NCBI GenBank assembly: GCA_021807655.1
Contig: JAKBCT010000045.1
Span: forward strand, 1 to 7,026
Direction: 5' to 3'
DNA length: 7,026 nt
Origin: Actinomycetes bacterium
GTDB taxonomy: Bacteria > Actinomycetota > Acidimicrobiia > Acidimicrobiales > RAAP-2
The notes beneath the pieces were generated by a model. The model was not told where the DNA came from. It did not search any database and was given only the letters and a program-made list of their open reading frames with translations. Within the stretch, counting starts at the first letter, position 1; the number at the start of each line of letters is the position of its first letter. Positions 1 to 5,440 of this stretch are shown here, in pieces. Made by a program: the position numbers and the translations under genes.

Positions 1-326
1 AGGGACTCGCTGACCGGCACCGCGATGAGTTGCTTGCCCGCCGCGCGCGCGTAGTCGAGCAGCTGGGCGAGTAGCGCTGGCTGATCGTCGGGTGCAGCGA
101 CCGGAGATCGCCAGCTCAGCACGCAGGCGCGAGCCTCGAGCAACGCCGCGAAACCCGTTCGGTCGTGGTTCCAGATGATCTTCCAGGGGTCGGGGCCGAG
201 TACCGAGTAGTGGCCGGCCTCCGCCCCGCACACGCCCAAGACTCGGGCGAGCTCGGTGCCGACCACGGCCGCCCATTCGATCGCCAAGTTCGGGTCGGTC
301 CGTCGTCGCATCGCATCCGTAGTCAT
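1..326 (-). CDS. Partial protein resembling DUF2156 / lysyl-phosphatidylglycerol synthase C-terminal domain
   Basis: Only the first 108 codons are in the window; the gene runs off the left edge. The start is taken as the ATG at 326-324, and an in-frame ATG at 311 is the alternative; neither has a clear Shine-Dalgarno sequence. Residues about 39-108 follow a pattern I associate with DUF2156/MprF-type proteins. There is an H-Y-S-V-L-G segment, then a short strand pair. After these comes S-W-R-S-P-V-A-A-P, in the place of the usual G-D-P, and a helix ending Y-A-R-A-A-G-K before a strand reading I-A-V-P-V-S. In that family the domain is a GNAT-like fold that in MprF transfers lysine to phosphatidylglycerol, but many stand-alone members have no known substrate. 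No membrane segment is visible in this part. The gene is divergent from hsp20 across a 142-bp gap. The family call is by pattern only and is moderate to weak. Confidence 0.45.
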   Translation of the reverse strand, partial: MTTDAMRRRTDPNLAIEWAAVVGTELARVLGVCGAEAGHYSVLGPDPWKIIWNHDRTGFAALLEARACVLSWRSPVAAPDDQPALLAQLLDYARAAGKQLIAVPVSES

Positions 327-420
327 AGCCGGTGGCGCGCCCCAACCCGGGTATTACCTGTTCGACGCGTCGATTGGGCAGTGCCGTTGCGGGGTCGTAC
401 GGTCAGAGTGGATGCAGTGC

Positions 421-464
421 CACCGCTCCAGGGCGGGGCGGTGACCGCTCCGTGAAACGGAGGG
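421..464 (+). promoter_or_regulatory. hsp20 5' leader with hairpin sequestering the Shine-Dalgarno sequence (candidate RNA thermometer)
   Basis: The ribosome binding site GGAGGG (459-464) lies 4 nt before the hsp20 ATG. CTCCGT (448-453) pairs perfectly with ACGGAG (457-462) across a GAA loop (454-456), so the hairpin covers most of the Shine-Dalgarno sequence. Just upstream, CACCGC (421-426) can pair with GCGGTG (438-443). The octamer ACCGCTCC occurs twice (422-429 and 444-451), so either copy offers a CTCC that could pair with the GGAG. Masking of the ribosome site by a short melting hairpin is a known control of bacterial small heat-shock genes (ROSE and fourU thermometers). This hairpin matches neither class by sequence, so its role is inferred. 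Confidence 0.45.
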
Positions 465-468
465 TTCT

Positions 469-852
469 ATGGCTGACACCAAGATTCTGAACCAACGCGG
501 TGAACCGATGAATCGGGTCACGTCGCTGTTGCCGTGGCCGGCGCGCGAGTGGTTCGAGGACTTTCTGCCCGAGGCCATGCGCCGCCCGATGTTCGCCATC
601 GAGGAGTTCTACGAGGGCGACGTGATGGTCGTGCGCGCCGAGTTACCGGGTATCGACCCCGATCGCGACGTCGTGATCGAGCTGATGGACGGCGCACTGG
701 TCATCTCGGCCGAGAAGTCCGAGTCTCGCGAGCACAGCAGTGACCACGTGCACCGCAGCGAGTTCCGTTACGGGTCACTGACTCGGAGCGTGCCCATACC
801 CAAGGGCGTTGACGAGCGATCGGTCAGCGCCACCTACCAAGATGGGGTCTTA
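469..852 (+). pseudogene. hsp20: Small heat-shock protein Hsp20, 5' fragment (interrupted by insertion)
   Basis: This is an Hsp20/alpha-crystallin chaperone, an ATP-independent holdase that binds unfolding proteins in the cytoplasm. The start is the ATG at 469, with GGAGGG 4 nt upstream. Residues 1-128 are native. They comprise an N-terminal arm with P-W-P-A-R-E-W-F-E-D-F (22-32) and the alpha-crystallin domain from about residue 42, with V-R-A-E-L-P-G (55-61), L-V-I-S-A-E (77-82), F-R-Y-G-S-L-T-R (99-106) and Y-Q-D-G-V-L (123-128). The conserved continuation after G-V-L (E-V-R-x-P) is missing. Instead the frame enters foreign DNA at 853 and reads 48 unrelated residues to a stop at 997-999. 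The lost last 23 codons are at 4207-4278. Joining the two at TTA restores a 151-residue protein, which is normal for the family. As it stands the product lacks the final beta strand and the I-x-I motif needed for oligomer assembly, so it is probably not a working chaperone. Confidence 0.88.
850..852. repeat. Left copy of TTA target-site duplication
   Basis: TTA is codon 128 (Leu) of hsp20 and is the last native triplet before the insertion. The same triplet recurs at 4204-4206 at the other end, where it again reads as the Leu codon leading into the rest of hsp20. A 3-bp T-N-A duplication is what the IS1031 group of the IS5 family is known to make, and an IS5-type transposase lies inside the insertion. 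Confidence 0.7.
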
Positions 853-854
853 CA

Positions 855-871
855 GCGTGTGTCCTATTTGG
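855..871 (+). repeat. Left terminal inverted repeat of the element
   Basis: The sequence is GCGTGTGTCCTATTTGG. It matches the reverse complement of 4185-4201 at every position but the ninth (C here, T there). It begins 2 bp from the TTA duplication, and the two outer base pairs (CA here, GC at the other end) do not match. Confidence 0.75.
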
Positions 872-873
872 AC

Positions 874-1062
874 CCACCGGTTCGCCTTGACCGGCTGAAC
901 CAAGTGGTTCAGCCGGTGCTTGCTCACCGTCCGACGTCCCAGACGATGCTTCGTCTGAGTACTCGGTTCCGACCCAAGGCCCTTATCACGTTGCCGTGAT
1001 GGTTGTGCGGGTGACGATCGGCTCTTCCCGCGTGCTTCGCGGTACAGATCCCTGTGGGATCA
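874..1062 (-). ncRNA. Candidate omega-RNA / right-end hairpin region downstream of tnpB
   Basis: TnpB nucleases use a guide RNA (omega-RNA or reRNA) made from the 3' end of tnpB and the adjacent element end. The roughly 190 nt beyond the tnpB stop hold a run of hairpins. There is a 12-bp perfect stem with an AAGT loop (890-917), a 7-bp stem with TGCT loop (940-957), a 6-bp stem with TTGC loop (985-1000), a 5-bp stem (1028-1042) and a 6-bp stem (1047-1061) overlapping the tnpB stop. The dense ordered hairpins, their position and strand suit an omega-RNA scaffold whose last stem is the 12-bp one. Where the scaffold ends and a guide begins cannot be told from one copy, and the RNA probably extends back into the tnpB coding region. 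Confidence 0.45.
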
Positions 1063-2457
1063 GGCTGTGGAGAGAAGCGGAACGCGCGTTGGGTCCAACA
1101 GTGTCACGGTTGAAGACTCTTTGGGTTGCCAGCGGGCCAGGTTGATGGCCGCGTTGAGGTCGCGGTCGAGCACCAGGCCGCAGACCCCACACGAGTAGGT
1201 CCGCGTCGACAGGTCGAGGTCGTTTCTGACCTCGCCACAGCCCGAGCACGTTTTGGAACTCGGGAAGAATCTGTCAGCCACTCGCACGTCGACCCCGTGC
1301 CACCGGGCCTTGTAGAGGACCTGACGGGAGAGCTCACCCATCGCGGCCTCCGAGATCGACCTCGACAAATGTCGGTTCCTCACCATGCCCGCGACGTTGA
1401 GGTCCTCGATGACGAGTACCTGAGCTCGGTCCACCAGAGCCTTAGAGGCTTGGTGGACCAGGTGTCTCCGGGTGTTGGCGACCTTGCGATGTCGCTTCGC
1501 CAGTCGGGACCTCGCTCGTTGGCGACCTTTGGACCCCGGTGTGGTTCTGGCCAGGGACTGATTGGCTGCCTTCAGCGAAGCTTGCGCTTGCTTCAGTGTT
1601 TTCACCCCCTCGAAGCTCTCAAAGAAAACGCCGTTCGCGTCGCCAGCGACGGCCAGGGAAATGATCCCTCGATCGACCCCGACAGGGACGGCGTGACGGT
1701 TGGTTCGGCTGCGCTCGGCCTGATGAAGCTTGGCGGCCACGCCAGTGAGCGACACGGTCCAGCGTCCGGCACGCTGAGTCAACGTCGCCGAGTAGATGTG
1801 GAACCGACCGGCTTCGATCATCCGACGGACCTTGCGGGTGGGACCGAAGACCTTGACCGGGCCGAATCTGGGAAGGCGCAGGTGCGCGGGATCGCTGAAG
1901 CGAATGGGCTGGCTCGAGGGCGCCTGACTTGCCGCCGCGCGGTTGCGCAACCGGAAACTTGGCGTCACCTTCCCCTTCGCTTGGAAGCGGGGGAACCCAA
2001 CGGGCGATCCGCTGCGCTTCCCGCGCCGCGACGCAGAGAAGTTCGCGAGTGCCCGGGCCGCGTCCACACTGGCGCACTCGAAGACGTCATTGGGCAGCTC
2101 GTGACGCCAGGCGAGACCCCGTATTCCGTTTCCATTGACCGGTGAGTCAGCAGACTGTCCGTTTTTCCAGGCGTTGAACTCGTTGATGAATGAGAACGCT
2201 GCCCAGGACAGTGAAGGGGTCGATCGTTCGCACGGTTCACCGCTATCGGAGAGAACTTCTCGCTCGATCGATCTGGCGTCCAGATTGGCCTTCACGCGAG
2301 CCAGGTGGTGATTCACCGTAAAGCGGCGAGCGCCCGCGCACTTGGCGAGGAGGACTCTCTGCTCCGCGTTCGGGTCGAGGGCGAACTGGAACGTGACGGC
2401 TCTCGAGAGCGTCTGACCAGAGTGCGAGATGGGTGATTCAGCTGACGTGGATGCCAC
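1060..2457 (-). CDS. tnpB: TnpB RNA-guided endonuclease (IS200/IS605-type, ancestor group of Cas12)
   Basis: This is a 465-residue protein of typical TnpB length, starting at GTG (2457) with no obvious ribosome site. The N-terminal helix-turn-helix/wedge part carries F-A-L-D-P-N (25-30), A-G-A-R-R-F-T-V-N (41-49) and G-F-P-R-F (154-158). The RuvC nuclease core is complete: V-G-V-D-R-G with Asp262, V-I-E-D-L-N with Glu351, and D-R-D-L-N-A-A-I-N-L with Asp431/433. A zinc ribbon with C404-x2-C407 and C423-x2-C426 lies between the last two. No frameshift is seen, so the protein is probably active. The family cuts DNA next to a short target-adjacent motif under omega-RNA guidance, which in known elements keeps the transposon at its site. 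No tnpA (Y1 or serine recombinase) is present, so movement must come from elsewhere. The gene lies 63 bp downstream of comB on the same strand and may share its transcript. Confidence 0.93.
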   Translation of the reverse strand: MASTSAESPISHSGQTLSRAVTFQFALDPNAEQRVLLAKCAGARRFTVNHHLARVKANLDARSIEREVLSDSGEPCERSTPSLSWAAFSFINEFNAWKNGQSADSPVNGNGIRGLAWRHELPNDVFECASVDAARALANFSASRRGKRSGSPVGFPRFQAKGKVTPSFRLRNRAAASQAPSSQPIRFSDPAHLRLPRFGPVKVFGPTRKVRRMIEAGRFHIYSATLTQRAGRWTVSLTGVAAKLHQAERSRTNRHAVPVGVDRGIISLAVAGDANGVFFESFEGVKTLKQAQASLKAANQSLARTTPGSKGRQRARSRLAKRHRKVANTRRHLVHQASKALVDRAQVLVIEDLNVAGMVRNRHLSRSISEAAMGELSRQVLYKARWHGVDVRVADRFFPSSKTCSGCGEVRNDLDLSTRTYSCGVCGLVLDRDLNAAINLARWQPKESSTVTLLDPTRVPLLSTA

Positions 2458-2481
2458 GGAAGTGATTCTGCGTCGGGGCTG

Positions 2482-2494
2482 TCACATGCTGTGA
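2482..2494. other. Small hairpin between comB and tnpB (possible left end of the tnpB unit)
   Basis: TCACA (2482-2486) pairs with TGTGA (2490-2494) across a TGC loop, in the 63-bp gap between the comB stop and the tnpB start. IS200/IS605-type elements have a short subterminal hairpin at the end upstream of tnpB, so this could be a relic of such an end. The stem is short, and no second copy is available to fix a border. Confidence 0.25.
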
Positions 2495-2520
2495 GGCAAC
2501 GCGCTAAATCATGGAGCCAT

Positions 2521-3267
2521 TCAACGTGTGGAGACTATTTCGACACGACGAAAGGCTCCGTCAACGAGTACGGGCACGACGTCGCTAACGCCGTAAACGG
2601 ATGCGTACTCGACGTCGTGACCAAACCCTCGCTCCACCAATTCTCGTCCCGATGCGCTCCGCAAGAGAGCGTCCTCAGCGGTGTCCTTGGCGTTTTCCCA
2701 CGCGGCGACGGCAGACCTGGCTTCCGGCGACAAGTCGCCGCCTAGATTCGCCAACACTGCACCGGCCCCCAAGAGATCCTCGAGCGAAGGTCGCAGGGTC
2801 CCATCGGGCCAACGTTCACCACACGCAATGACCGACACGGGCAGGGAGGTAGCCGCGAGATACTGAGACACCGCAGGTGCGTTGCGCAGACACGCCGCCA
2901 CGACGACGGCTCCATTCTCAGCGGCAAGTACCGAACACGTCGAGCCGTTGGGCGACGGCAGGACTACGGCATCCAGTGTCGCGCGGTTCAACAGGGCCGT
3001 AGGCGAGAGCGAGAGGCCAGCCGCATCGGGACCATCGACAAGGTGAGCACCGAGTGAATCCGCGAAGGCGCGCGTCGTCTCGTCCTTCCATCGATAGGGA
3101 TACGCGATTCCACCTCGATCGACCACGGCCCCGACCGCGGTGGTAAAGCGAAGCACGTCGATGACAACGACTATCGACCCCGGTCGAGCCAATCGTTCAG
3201 TGCCCGTCGGTCCCCACTCAAAGTGACCCGGGGACTCTCCCGGCGTTGGCCACGACTCGTGTCTCAC
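2521..3267 (-). CDS. comB: 2-phosphosulfolactate phosphatase family protein (ComB-like)
   Basis: This is a 248-residue protein matching the ComB family, whose founding members are Mg2+-dependent phosphatases turning 2-phosphosulfolactate into sulfolactate in coenzyme M synthesis. In bacteria that make no coenzyme M the real substrate is unclear. Family signatures are V-V-I-D-V-L-R-F-T-T-A (34-44, with Asp37 and Arg40), G-Y/A-x-Y-P-Y-R-W near 57, L-P-S-P-N-G-S (103-109), A-C-L-R-N-A (125-130), G-E-R-W-P-D-G-T-L-R-P-S-L-E-D-L-L-G-A-G (150-169) and V-S-D-V-V-P-V near the end. The GTG at 3267 is chosen because GGGAG lies 9 nt before it; an ATG at 3291 is in frame but has no ribosome site. The gene looks intact. 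It sits within the insertion between transposase and tnpB, all co-directional, so it is probably a passenger, expressed, if at all, from the transposase side. The long open frame continuing upstream to 3978 is only an out-of-frame reading of the transposase gene. Confidence 0.85.
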   Translation of the reverse strand: MRHESWPTPGESPGHFEWGPTGTERLARPGSIVVVIDVLRFTTAVGAVVDRGGIAYPYRWKDETTRAFADSLGAHLVDGPDAAGLSLSPTALLNRATLDAVVLPSPNGSTCSVLAAENGAVVVAACLRNAPAVSQYLAATSLPVSVIACGERWPDGTLRPSLEDLLGAGAVLANLGGDLSPEARSAVAAWENAKDTAEDALLRSASGRELVERGFGHDVEYASVYGVSDVVPVLVDGAFRRVEIVSTR

Positions 3268-3328
3268 TCGTTCAGTCTCCCATGGGGTCATCGCCGAAGT
3301 TGAGGACCGAATACCACGCCACGCCGCA

Positions 3329-4147
3329 TCACAGACTGTCCCCCGAGGAGAAGCGAAGGTTTTCGACGAGGGAGGCGACGTGCAACCATCCGGTAGCTGA
3401 GGCTGTCGTGTTCTCAAAGCACCGTACGAGACGACGACGTCGCACAAGATGGCCGTGGGCCACTTCGACGCGCCAGGCGTGGCGGATAGGGCGAAACACC
3501 TTGGCACCGTTCTCGTTGCGCGGTGGCTCCTCCCATCCAACCCGACGAACCTCGTAGTTGAACTTTGCCGACAACCTCGCGGCGGCAGATGCCGCAGTGC
3601 CTCGGTCCACCAGGACGAGTTCCAGCCGTTCGTCATCACCTGTTCGGACGAGGTCGTCAAGTATCTGTTCGACGGCGCTGGCCTCGGACGTCGAGGCAGG
3701 GACAACACGCACGCAGAGAGGCAAGCCGGTGACGTCCACGCAGACGATGCGCTTGGCGCCGTTGGTGCGTCCGTAGGGACCGCCCTGGTTGTGGAAGGTG
3801 GCGCCCCCGTTCGAGGCTCCGCGTGCGAGGTGTGTGTCGATAACCACCATTGAGGGCCGCAAGTCTTTTCGGCCAAGAGCCGTGCGCGACGACGCGTGCA
3901 GTCCGGAGAGAGCCCGAGTCCACGTTCCGTTGCGCGACCACCGGCGAAACTGGGACCAAACGCGGGTCCAGGGACCAAACTCCTCGGGCAAGAACCGCCA
4001 CTGGCACCCGGTGTGCGAGATGTAGAGCATCGCGTCGACTACGTGGCGAAGGTCGGCTCCGTGCTTTGGCCCTCGTTTGGCTGGAATGACCAATAGTGGT
4101 TCCAACACCTCCCACTGGGCGTCTGTCAGGTTGCTTGGATAAGCCAC
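3329..4147 (-). CDS. IS5-family DDE transposase (IS1031-like)
   Basis: This is a 272-residue transposase of full length. The N-terminal DUF4096-type part has Y-P-S-N-L-T-D-A-Q-W (3-12) and T-G-C-Q-W-R-F-L-P (46-54). The DDE domain follows: I-D-T-H-L-A-R-G-A-S-N-G-G with Asp104, G-P-Y-G-R-T-N-G-A-K-R (123-133), L-V-L-V-D-R-G with Asp181, and W-R-V-E-V-A-H-G with Glu228, then the family's F-E-N-T-T-A-S-A-T-G-W (244-254). All three catalytic acids are present and the frame is unbroken. The start is GTG at 4147, with AGGAG about 22 nt upstream, further than usual. The right terminal repeat begins 37 bp before the start, and the flanking TTA duplication agrees with the T-N-A target of the IS1031 group. 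It is the only transposase in the insertion able to use inverted repeats, so it is the likely mover of the whole block. Confidence 0.92.
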   Translation of the reverse strand: MAYPSNLTDAQWEVLEPLLVIPAKRGPKHGADLRHVVDAMLYISHTGCQWRFLPEEFGPWTRVWSQFRRWSRNGTWTRALSGLHASSRTALGRKDLRPSMVVIDTHLARGASNGGATFHNQGGPYGRTNGAKRIVCVDVTGLPLCVRVVPASTSEASAVEQILDDLVRTGDDERLELVLVDRGTAASAAARLSAKFNYEVRRVGWEEPPRNENGAKVFRPIRHAWRVEVAHGHLVRRRRLVRCFENTTASATGWLHVASLVENLRFSSGDSL

Positions 4148-4173
4148 GACTTTATGGTGTCGGACGCTTCTCC

Positions 4174-4187
4174 TGGCGCACTCGCCA
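4174..4187. other. Subterminal hairpin next to right inverted repeat
   Basis: TGGCG (4174-4178) pairs with CGCCA (4183-4187) across a CACT loop, touching the inner end of the right inverted repeat. No match is present at the left end. It may lie in the transposase promoter or binding region; no function can be assigned. Confidence 0.3.
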
Positions 4188-4201
4188 AATAGAACACACG
4201 C
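4185..4201 (-). repeat. Right terminal inverted repeat of the element
   Basis: Read on the minus strand it is GCGTGTGTTCTATTTGG, which is 16 of 17 identical to the left end at 855-871. It lies 2 bp inside the right TTA copy and 37 bp from the transposase start codon. Confidence 0.75.
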
Positions 4202-4203
4202 GC

Positions 4204-4206
4204 TTA
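4204..4206. repeat. Right copy of TTA target-site duplication
   Basis: TTA directly precedes the rest of hsp20 (GAG GTC CGC CTG...). Removing 853-4206, that is the insert plus one TTA copy, restores an unbroken hsp20 frame reading D-G-V-L-E-V-R-L. Confidence 0.7.
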
Positions 4207-4278
4207 GAGGTCCGCCTGAGCGCCCCCGCGCCGACCAGTGCGGACGCTACGCGGCGCATTCCCATCACGCGCGCGTGA
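4207..4278 (+). pseudogene. hsp20: Small heat-shock protein Hsp20, 3' fragment
   Basis: Twenty-three codons plus TGA continue the frame broken at 852. The first residues E-V-R-L-S-A-P form the last beta strand of an alpha-crystallin domain. A proline/alanine-rich linker follows, then R-R-I-P-I-T-R-A, in which I-P-I is the C-terminal I-x-I motif that small heat-shock proteins use to dock into neighbouring subunits. In the restored protein these are residues 129-151, with I-P-I at 146-148. The fragment now has no start codon or ribosome site of its own. Confidence 0.85.
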
Positions 4279-4282
4279 TCGA

Positions 4283-4323
4283 CGGGCCCGGTCGGCGCTC
4301 GCCCCGGCCGCTGACCGGGCCCG
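4283..4323 (+). terminator. Hairpin terminator candidate after hsp20
   Basis: CGGGCCCGGTC (4283-4293) pairs perfectly with GACCGGGCCCG (4313-4323), an 11-bp GC-rich stem with a 19-nt loop, starting 4 bp after the hsp20 stop. There is no T-run after it, which is common for high-GC actinobacterial terminators. It separates the old hsp20 unit from the SHOCT gene. Confidence 0.5.
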
Positions 4324-4360
4324 CCATTGAAGAATCCTGTAAGAAATCGTCGCGTGCGCC

Positions 4361-4388
4361 GTGACGGCCGTGAAACTAGAGGTAGAAC
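4361..4388 (+). promoter_or_regulatory. Weak promoter candidate for the SHOCT gene
   Basis: GTGACG (4361-4366) and TAGAAC (4383-4388) are spaced by 16 bp and match the vegetative -35 and -10 boxes at 4 of 6 positions each. They lie between the hsp20 hairpin and the gene at 4431, where a promoter is expected. The match is too weak to be more than a candidate. Confidence 0.25.
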
Positions 4389-4430
4389 GAGCCCGCGCCG
4401 AGGGCGCGGTGGAAAGGTCGGTGTCCCAAC

Positions 4431-4742
4431 ATGCCACCCGAGTTTCAACAGCCCCGTTTTGGTTATCCGTACTGGGGACCCGGCATGCACCACGTGCTCG
4501 GCCTGCGCGGCGTCTTGTTCCTGGTTTTTCTCATCGCGCTGCTCGTCATCGCGCTGGTTGCGCTGGCGCTATCGGTGTCGTCGCGCCGGCGCGCCCATCT
4601 CGGCGGACGAGGAGGCGTCGGCTACGTGGCCGGTGGTGAGGCCCTGGCGGTGCTCGACGAGCGCTTCGCCCGCGGCGATATCGACCCCACTGACTACACG
4701 ACGCGACGAAGCCTCTTGACCGGTACGCCGTCGAAGGAGTAG
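4431..4742 (+). CDS. Small membrane protein with SHOCT domain
   Basis: This is a 103-residue protein. An N-terminal proline/aromatic-rich stretch with Y-P-Y-W-G-P-G-M-H-H (12-21) precedes one transmembrane helix (about 27-50, rich in Leu, Val and Ile). A basic S-R-R-R-A-H follows, suggesting a cytoplasmic C-terminus. Residues 69-97 (E-A-L-A-V-L-D-E-R-F-A-R-G-D-I-D-P-T-D-Y with R-R-S-L-L) are a classic SHOCT motif, a short helical segment often at the C-terminus of small membrane proteins and probably used in oligomer or partner binding. The start is the ATG at 4431, with GGAAAGG 13 nt before, a somewhat long spacing. It followed hsp20 on the same strand before the insertion, but has its own leader of about 150 bp. 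It is convergent with the anti-sigma gene, with a 47-bp gap holding no clear terminator. The cellular role is unknown. Confidence 0.85.
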   Translation: MPPEFQQPRFGYPYWGPGMHHVLGLRGVLFLVFLIALLVIALVALALSVSSRRRAHLGGRGGVGYVAGGEALAVLDERFARGDIDPTDYTTRRSLLTGTPSKE

Positions 4743-4789
4743 GTGCGCCACCGTTGGTGAGCGGTGCCGCAGTGGTGTCGTGGGGCTGG

Positions 4790-5440
4790 CTAGGACGCGA
4801 CGAGGTTCGTGGCGAGGAGCGTTCGACCGCCGGTGGTCGCGATCGTGATCCTCGAGAGTGAGCGCGACGTCAGGGCGGTCGCGAGCTCTACGACGGCGTC
4901 GTGGTTGGGGGTGGGTCCCCACGTCCCGATCGGTTCGGCCCGGCCGCTGCGGTCGATCACGTACGCGACGCACTCGACCTTGGCCGGTAGCCCCCGCAAC
5001 GAGAGCGTGATGGCCGTTCCCCACGCCATCGTGGCGAGCGAGACCGTGCCGCTCGCGCCGCTGGCGGCCGTCTGCAGTCGATAGCGTGCGGTCGACGGGG
5101 CGGTTGAGCGAGGTAGCGCCACCGCCACCACGGCGGCGGCGAGGGCCAGCGCCGCGGCGCCGCGCCACAGACGCAGGTGGCGCCGCGACGCGCGCTGGCT
5201 GGCGAGCGCTCGGGCGAGCAGACCAGGCAGCAGTTCGTCGGGTGCGCTAGGCACCCCCGCGGTGAACTGTTCGGGGGTGAGGCGCGCGAGCAGCCCCGGG
5301 AGCACCGAGAGTTCAGCAACCTCGGCCCGGCACTCGTCGCAGGTGCGTAGGTGGTGTTCAACCTGCGCGCGAGCGGGCGCGTCGAGTGCGCCCACGAGGT
5401 AGGAGCCGAGTGCCAGGTGCAGGTCGTCGTGCTCGCTCAT
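4790..5440 (-). CDS. Transmembrane zinc-binding (ZAS) anti-sigma factor
   Basis: This is a 216-residue protein encoded directly after the ECF sigma gene; its ATG overlaps the sigma stop as ATGA (5440-5437), so translation is coupled. The N-terminal cytoplasmic domain holds the zinc anti-sigma signature V-E-H-H-L-R-T-C-D-E-C (H30-x3-C34-x2-C37) and would bind the sigma factor. A linker (about 45-88) leads to one transmembrane helix (about 92-110, mostly Ala, Val and Leu). The outer domain (111-216) has a W-G-T-A-I-T-L-S-L-R-G-L-P segment (140-152) and a V-I-D-R-S-G strand, like the RskA-type extracellular part that sits outside the membrane and senses or stabilises. In the known family, release of sigma follows regulated proteolysis or zinc/redox change; which of these applies here is not visible. 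It is convergent with the SHOCT gene. Confidence 0.87.
   Translation of the reverse strand: MSEHDDLHLALGSYLVGALDAPARAQVEHHLRTCDECRAEVAELSVLPGLLARLTPEQFTAGVPSAPDELLPGLLARALASQRASRRHLRLWRGAAALALAAAVVAVALPRSTAPSTARYRLQTAASGASGTVSLATMAWGTAITLSLRGLPAKVECVAYVIDRSGRAEPIGTWGPTPNHDAVVELATALTSRSLSRITIATTGGRTLLATNLVAS

Larger units (their letters stand above)
853..4203. mobile_element. 3.35-kb IS5-like element carrying tnpB and comB, inserted in hsp20
   Basis: The two halves of hsp20 define the borders: native sequence stops at 852 and resumes at 4204. The ends carry inverted repeats at 855-871 and 4185-4201, identical at 16 of 17 positions, each 2 bp inside the TTA duplication. All three genes inside read leftward: IS5-family transposase (4147-3329), comB-like phosphatase (3267-2521), and TnpB (2457-1060). 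The right repeat is only 37 bp from the transposase start, as expected for a DDE element's own end. The left repeat lies beyond tnpB, about 190 bp past its stop. The whole block therefore behaves as one unit with passengers. Nested insertion of a tnpB element and acquisition of comB by an ordinary IS of about 900 bp would give the same picture. By eye the interior is less GC-rich than the flanks, which fits foreign origin. Confidence 0.75.

Noticed and set aside
1126..2145. 339-codon plus-strand open frame
   Set aside because: It lies wholly opposite tnpB, which has complete family motifs. The plus-strand product shows no recognisable domain, so it is a high-GC shadow.
2523..2545. Partial likeness to the left terminal repeat (ACGTGTG...CTATTTCGAC)
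   Set aside because: It needs a 2-bp gap and several mismatches, and falls in the comB 3' coding end. Probably chance, though a true internal end here would argue for nested insertions.
2521..3978. Open frame of 485 codons on the minus strand
   Set aside because: Only the part below about 3291 is ComB. The upstream half overlaps the transposase gene in another frame and reads as arginine/proline-rich nonsense.
3305..4165. Imperfect inverted repeat (GACCGAATACCA / TGGTGTCGGAC) as ends of a small IS5 element
   Set aside because: It needs gaps and mismatches. The 16 of 17 repeat at 855-871/4185-4201, with TTA duplications and the restored hsp20, is far better. It remains possible as a relic of a shorter element.
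4264..4279. 16-bp perfect palindrome ATCACGCGCGCGTGAT as an operator
   Set aside because: It is the last codons and stop of hsp20. The symmetry is explained by CG-rich codons, and no promoter is beside it.
4152..4493. 113-codon minus-strand open frame
   Set aside because: It has no family likeness and no ribosome site. It overlaps the hsp20 end, its terminator and the SHOCT start.
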